Origin: Thalassospira xianhensis MCCC 1A02616
Lineage (GTDB): Bacteria > Pseudomonadota > Alphaproteobacteria > Rhodospirillales > Thalassospiraceae
Direction of reading: 5' to 3'
Assembly (NCBI RefSeq): GCF_003326475.1
Contig: NZ_JPWA01000008.1
Location: forward strand, 93,888 to 157,887
Length of the DNA stretch: 64,000 nucleotides
The notes beneath the pieces were generated by a model, which saw nothing but the letters and a program-made list of their open reading frames with translations, was not told the DNA's origin and did no database searches. This document shows, in pieces, positions 60,658 to 64,000 of the stretch. Position 1 is the stretch's first letter, and each line of letters begins with the position of its first letter. The translations under genes and the position numbers were made by a program.

Positions 60658-61892
60658 GCCGCAATTGCGGCCACTTGCTGTCCACGAAGATGATCCACCA
60701 GAGATTTTGCCACTGCGGCAAACATTGGCACGACAACCGAGTTGCCGAACTGACGCCAGGCTTGCGAGTTGCTGACGGGGATGTGAAATGGCGCGATACC
60801 GTCTCTGTCAAACCCCATCAATCTCGCGCATTCTCGTGGTGTGAGGCGCCGTGGATTCTTACCGCTTTGAGACACGAGAATTTCTGAGCCGTCCTTGTAG
60901 TATCTGGCTGATAGGGTTCTTGTAGCCACACAGTTGCCCGTGACAAGGCCATAGCCAAACGAATTACCACTAGCCTTGTGCTTGGCAGCGTGCCGTCGAT
61001 GAAACTCCCACAGTTTGTCTGAAAGTGTGAACTTGCTGACGTCTCCGCCGGGCGCATAAACGCTATCCCATGACTGGGGTACTTCCGGTGTGTGAAGTAT
61101 CGTGCGAAGGACTGGGCCTTTTTCTGGAATGCACACACGGTTGAAGTCGAAGCCCTCACCATCACGGGTGCCGACAATCACCAGTCGCTCCCTGTTCTGA
61201 GGAACCCACGACGCTCCATTCATAACTTGGTATCGGGTGTTCTTATAGCCCGCAGCACGAAGAGTTCTCAGAATAATAGCCATGGTACGGCCTCGGTCGT
61301 GGTGCTTCAGGTCACGCACGTTCTCCAGAACGAAAGCTTTCGGCTGCTTTGCGTTGATAATGCGCGCAACGTCGAAGAACAACGTACCTTGAGTTTCGTC
61401 TGCAAAACCGTGGGGCCTTCCCAGCGAGTTCTTCTTCGAGACACCGGCAAGCGAAAACGGCTGGCATGGGAAACCGGCGACCAATATGTCGTGTTCCGGG
61501 ATTTCATTTTCATCGACGATGGTAATGTCACCCTTTATCGGGTGTCCAAAGCCAAAGTTTGAAACGTAAGTCTCGACCGAAAAGCGGTTCCATTCAGATG
61601 TGAAGACACATTCACCCCCTGCCTCCTGAAACGCCTGACGAAGACCTCCTATTCCGGCAAACAGGTCCACGAACGTAAATTCCGGATTGTCATTGGCAGG
61701 CCGAAAGACACCGCGTGACATTGCGACGGATTTCATCGCACAAAGCGCCCCAATGGGCGGCTCTTTACGCCCATTTTCCCAGCTTCGCAATGTTGTGACT
61801 GTGACCCCCAGCGCTTTTGCGGCTTCGGCCGAGGTATACCTGGCAGCCGCCCGATGAAGGAAGAATTCCGAATATGCATTCATAGACGACAC
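60654..61892 (-). CDS. C5-cytosine DNA methyltransferase with N-terminal HTH
   Basis: The 412-aa protein starts with a helix-turn-helix (AEAAKALGVTVTTLRSWENG). It continues with the C5-methylase motifs: FVDLFAGIGGLRQAF (SAM binding), GFPCQPFSLAG (catalytic Cys), FVLENVRDLKHHD (ENV), QNRERLVIVG, and at the end QFGNSVVVPM. It transfers a methyl group to cytosine C5 in a specific site. The fused HTH may autoregulate expression, as in some type II systems. GTG start, or ATG three codons later. It overlaps the convergent HNH gene's stop. Confidence 0.92.
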   Translation of the reverse strand: MSSMNAYSEFFLHRAAARYTSAEAAKALGVTVTTLRSWENGRKEPPIGALCAMKSVAMSRGVFRPANDNPEFTFVDLFAGIGGLRQAFQEAGGECVFTSEWNRFSVETYVSNFGFGHPIKGDITIVDENEIPEHDILVAGFPCQPFSLAGVSKKNSLGRPHGFADETQGTLFFDVARIINAKQPKAFVLENVRDLKHHDRGRTMAIILRTLRAAGYKNTRYQVMNGASWVPQNRERLVIVGTRDGEGFDFNRVCIPEKGPVLRTILHTPEVPQSWDSVYAPGGDVSKFTLSDKLWEFHRRHAAKHKASGNSFGYGLVTGNCVATRTLSARYYKDGSEILVSQSGKNPRRLTPRECARLMGFDRDGIAPFHIPVSNSQAWRQFGNSVVVPMFAAVAKSLVDHLRGQQVAAIAA

Positions 61893-61919
61893 GGTCGAGT
61901 TTTCCTGAAATAAGACACA

Positions 61920-61950
61920 TTTCCTTTAAAGGCTCGCCTGGCAAAGGAAA
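61920..61950. promoter_or_regulatory. inverted repeat TTTCCTTT/AAAGGAAA upstream of C5 methyltransferase
   Basis: Perfect 8-bp arms with a 15-bp spacer, 28 bp before the methyltransferase start, with a nested CCTTTAAAGG palindrome and a further AAGGAAAA. It is a candidate operator for the fused HTH or for an element-wide regulator. Confidence 0.5.
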
Positions 61951-61996
61951 TATAACAAGGAAAATAGACAAAACCCGTCAATGGGACCGAGTGCGG

Positions 61997-62269
61997 CTAA
62001 CTATTAAAGTCCCAGTTCTTCGTTAACGGCGGAGGTGCCGCTATCTGAACGCTTTGCCTCCGTACTCTGTCCTCACCAAACATGTTTTTGGCCAACGACT
62101 GAAGCTGAACACCAATAATCAAACTGGCTGTCGTGCACAGAAACACGAGGGTTAAGAACCCGATCCCATTCAAACTGACCTGCCTTGCAGGCATGACAAT
62201 GTTAGCGACCTTTACGGGCTTTTTGCTGGATGAACCGGGGACTTTTCCAAAGGAGTTCGCATTATGCAT
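61997..62269 (-). CDS. small single-span membrane protein, 90 aa
   Basis: One hydrophobic helix (NGIGFLTLVFLCTTASLIIG) lies at about residues 34-55 between a basic N-terminus and a polar C-tail ending PPPLTKNWDFNS. No family is recognised. It lies between the SSB-like gene and the methyltransferase on the same strand, 87 bp from the former. It may be a small envelope component of transfer. Confidence 0.6.
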   Translation of the reverse strand: MHNANSFGKVPGSSSKKPVKVANIVMPARQVSLNGIGFLTLVFLCTTASLIIGVQLQSLAKNMFGEDRVRRQSVQIAAPPPLTKNWDFNS

Positions 62270-62356
62270 TGGGCTTCTCGCTTATTGATTTGCCCTATTG
62301 TCCACTTTTGTCATGCAAGAAAGAAATCCCAGGAGAACATTAGCGTTCCTGCGAGC

Positions 62357-63136
62357 CTACCATGGGATTTCGTCATCAATTTCGTCCTTGTCCGGGAGCT
62401 GTTTGCCGCTCTGAGCATGACTTGAGGGCTTTGTGGTGGGCAGTTTAACTGACGATGCTTGACTGACGCTGCTGGAACCATCGCCCGCGTCTCCATCATC
62501 TTGCGGATTGGGGTCCTGAGGTTGGGTCAACATAGATGAGGATGTTGCATGGCTTGTTGCAAACATACCACCACCGGTACTGTTCTTTGCCTCCACGGTT
62601 GCAGGTGTAGTCTCCGGGGTTGAAGGTTTCGCGGCTCCAGCGCCGGGCAACCCAAAAGGACTCCTGCCAAACAAGCCTCCCGGTCGAGGCCCGATATTGT
62701 TGGACTTCGTGGGAACACTTGGCTTCGTGCCTACGGTCTGCCCGATAGGTTTGCCGTGCACCGCAGTAGTGGTTGCCACCGGTTTCTGAGATGTGGCGAA
62801 CCCCGCAGGGGCCGCGGGCCGATCAGCTACAGCAGGAGAAGTTTCGGTTTTCGAAAGCGCTACTCCCGAGACACGAAATTCGCCAAAATCGTCACTAACC
62901 TCAACAATCCCATCTTTGCTCAATTCTCCCAGGACCATTACTTCTGACTTGACCGGAAAGGAGCTGACACGCTTTGCCAAAGACCCAGACAGCCGCACGT
63001 TGACAGCAACACTCTGTCCTCTCCGGCTTAAAACCGACACCACACACAGTGAAGCATCGCTTCCTGAAGACTTGAATTCACATATGGTTCCGACCACGCG
63101 GACGTCCGAAAAGAGAAAAGACACGATATACCTCAT
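62357..63136 (-). CDS. SSB-like single-stranded-DNA-binding protein with acidic DDEIPW tail
   Basis: The N-terminal ~105 residues have an OB-fold-like strand pattern (VVGTICEFKSSGSDASLCVV, QSVAVNVRLSGSLAKRVSSF). A ~140-residue Pro/Ser/Thr-rich disordered linker follows. The protein ends KDEIDDEIPW, closely like the DFDDDIPF tip by which SSB recruits repair and replication partners. Overall length (259 aa) exceeds typical SSB (about 170) because of the linker. It probably coats transferred or replicating single strands of the element. The linker contains GGMFATSHATSSSML, a motif shared with two transfer-linked proteins. Confidence 0.7.
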   Translation of the reverse strand: MRYIVSFLFSDVRVVGTICEFKSSGSDASLCVVSVLSRRGQSVAVNVRLSGSLAKRVSSFPVKSEVMVLGELSKDGIVEVSDDFGEFRVSGVALSKTETSPAVADRPAAPAGFATSQKPVATTTAVHGKPIGQTVGTKPSVPTKSNNIGPRPGGLFGRSPFGLPGAGAAKPSTPETTPATVEAKNSTGGGMFATSHATSSSMLTQPQDPNPQDDGDAGDGSSSVSQASSVKLPTTKPSSHAQSGKQLPDKDEIDDEIPW

Positions 63137-63194
63137 GAGAAACGTCAGGTGACCTTAAGGTATAAATAGCGCCCAATCAAGAAAACTGTTGCCA

Positions 63195-63238
63195 TTTTCC
63201 TTTACAAGATCGCCATCACACCGGAAATATAAGGAAAA
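63195..63238. promoter_or_regulatory. inverted repeat TTTTCCTT/AAGGAAAA upstream of SSB-like gene
   Basis: Eight-base perfect arms with a 28-bp spacer, followed by another AAGGAAAA at about 63251, 60-115 bp before the SSB-like start. It is part of the window-wide TTTCCTT operator-like set. Confidence 0.45.
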
Positions 63239-63254
63239 TACCATAGCAACAAGG

Positions 63255-63749
63255 AAAATTGGTTCTCATTAGTCGAGCCCACTGTTTACTTTAATCTGTC
63301 ACAGTCGGCCGAAGAAATCCGAGAATCTCGTCCTCTAACCATCTGCAAAATTCACGATTGGATGGCGCTTCGCATCGACCCGGAGTTTGGTAGCGTTGTG
63401 AAAGTTGGTTCCGCTTTTTCAGTGAAAGACTGGTAATCACTGGGCATGGAGCAGGATTTAAGGCGAAACTCGCTGAGTTGAACTGACTTCAGACCCATGC
63501 GTCTCTCCATAACGATATGTTCAGTGGTAGGTTTCCCGTGCAGAGAAACATGCAGAGAAAATTCACCTCTGAAAAGGTTGAGCCTTTGCACTTCAATGAG
63601 AACCACAATAGCCGATATCGAAATATCTAGAGCAGTAATGTCGTTGTTAGTTAAGTAGCCGACTGAATCTAATACGATTTTTATTTGACTTGTACTGTAT
63701 AATGATGCACTAGGTTTCAAACCGGAATATACCAAAAGGAAACCGATTG
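63255..63749. other. intergenic region before second mucR
   Basis: No convincing gene. A minus-strand frame (to 63735) exists only with a TTG start and has no family likeness. CTGTATAATG near 63697-63705 may be the -10 of the downstream mucR promoter. Confidence 0.35.
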
Positions 63750-64000
63750 ATGAGTGCAGAAGAAGTCGGCAAGGTGGAAAGAGAAGAGTTGCTTCAGATG
63801 ACAGTTGATATTGTCACAGCTTATGTGAGCAACAATGCAATCGCCCCTACTCAGATCAACGAACTCATTCAGGCAACCTTCAGTTCTCTGTCTGACTTGC
63901 ACACCGCAGATCAAGACCCCGCGGAAGAGCCACTGAAACCCGCCGTTTCGATTAAGAAGTCGATTGGCGACGATTACATCATTTGCCTTGAAGACGGCAA
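63750..64000 (+). CDS. second Ros/MucR-family regulator, 5' part only
   Basis: The first 83 codons are present before the window ends. They read MSAEEVGKVEREELLQMTVD, an acidic N-terminal oligomerisation region, and reach SIGDDYIICLEDGK, the opening of the Ros/MucR domain, again with CLED where a CxxC zinc pair would be. AAAAGGAAACCGATTG precedes the ATG. It is clearly a paralogue of the MucR at 49.4 kb with a shorter linker. The rest lies outside the window. Confidence 0.85.
   Translation, partial: MSAEEVGKVEREELLQMTVDIVTAYVSNNAIAPTQINELIQATFSSLSDLHTADQDPAEEPLKPAVSIKKSIGDDYIICLEDG

Noticed and set aside
63352..63735. 127-codon minus-strand frame divergent from the second mucR
   Set aside because: Needs a TTG start with no ribosome site and overlaps the likely mucR promoter.

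Overview
This window looks like part of a large conjugative plasmid, chromid or integrative element of an alphaproteobacterium. The evidence is GapR (DUF2312), two Ros/MucR-type regulators, an alphaproteobacterial-type SspB, a DUF1127 protein and a RHE_PE00001/DUF1612-like protein like those on rhizobial plasmids. A type IVB (Dot/Icm, IncI-like) conjugation system and a ParA locus are also present. I saw no rRNA, tRNA, insertion sequence or chromosomal housekeeping operon. Many genes are small and unrecognised, as is typical of accessory DNA.

Layout. Positions 0.2-4 kb hold unknown minus-strand genes, including a multi-spanning membrane protein with a C-terminal peptidoglycan-binding repeat and a lipoprotein. 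Positions 4.1-5.5 kb hold a HExxH protein followed by an orphan type I-E-like CRISPR array. Positions 5.4-14 kb are an accessory zone: a Fic remnant, a Panacea-domain protein behind a duplicated operator, and DUF2513, ADP-ribosyltransferase-like, HAM1/ITPase-like and ParB-fold-like proteins. Positions 14-19 kb carry an AbiEii-type nucleotidyltransferase coupled to a GIY-YIG nuclease. Two tandem structured repeats and an adenine methyltransferase follow. Positions 19.4-21 kb carry a second HExxH protein, a one-spacer CRISPR remnant and a release-factor-like gene with an in-frame UGA at a conserved tryptophan position. Positions 21-24.6 kb are unknown genes with good sigma70-like promoters. Positions 24.7-46 kb are the conjugation and maintenance block: DotA/TraY, DotL/TrbC-like coupling ATPase, several secreted or unknown proteins, GapR, and a short type IA topoisomerase. 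An accessory patch (Fic-fold, AbiEii, HipBA) is inserted in it. Positions 46-50 kb hold ParA, a DUF3102-like partner, a DUF1612-like protein and MucR. Positions 50-51.7 kb contain no convincing gene but strong inverted repeats. Positions 51.7-64 kb carry NAD-dependent DNA ligase, an AI-2E transporter, SspB, a CI-like repressor, an HNH nuclease convergent with a C5 methyltransferase, an SSB-like protein and the start of a second MucR.

How it fits together. The element carries its own DNA-handling set (ligase, topoisomerase, SSB-like, GapR), a partition module and a type IVB transfer apparatus. Around these sit toxin-antitoxin, abortive-infection and restriction-like islands. Inverted repeats with a TTTCCTTT/AAAGGAAA core stand upstream of many minus-strand backbone genes (dotA, dotL, gapR, the methyltransferase, the SSB-like gene), which suggests a shared regulator. 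The most unusual items are the two orphan I-E-like mini-arrays with no cas genes in view, the UGA-interrupted release factor, the covarying tandem hairpin repeats after the GIY-YIG gene, and a G(L/M)FA-type linear motif shared by three otherwise unrelated proteins.
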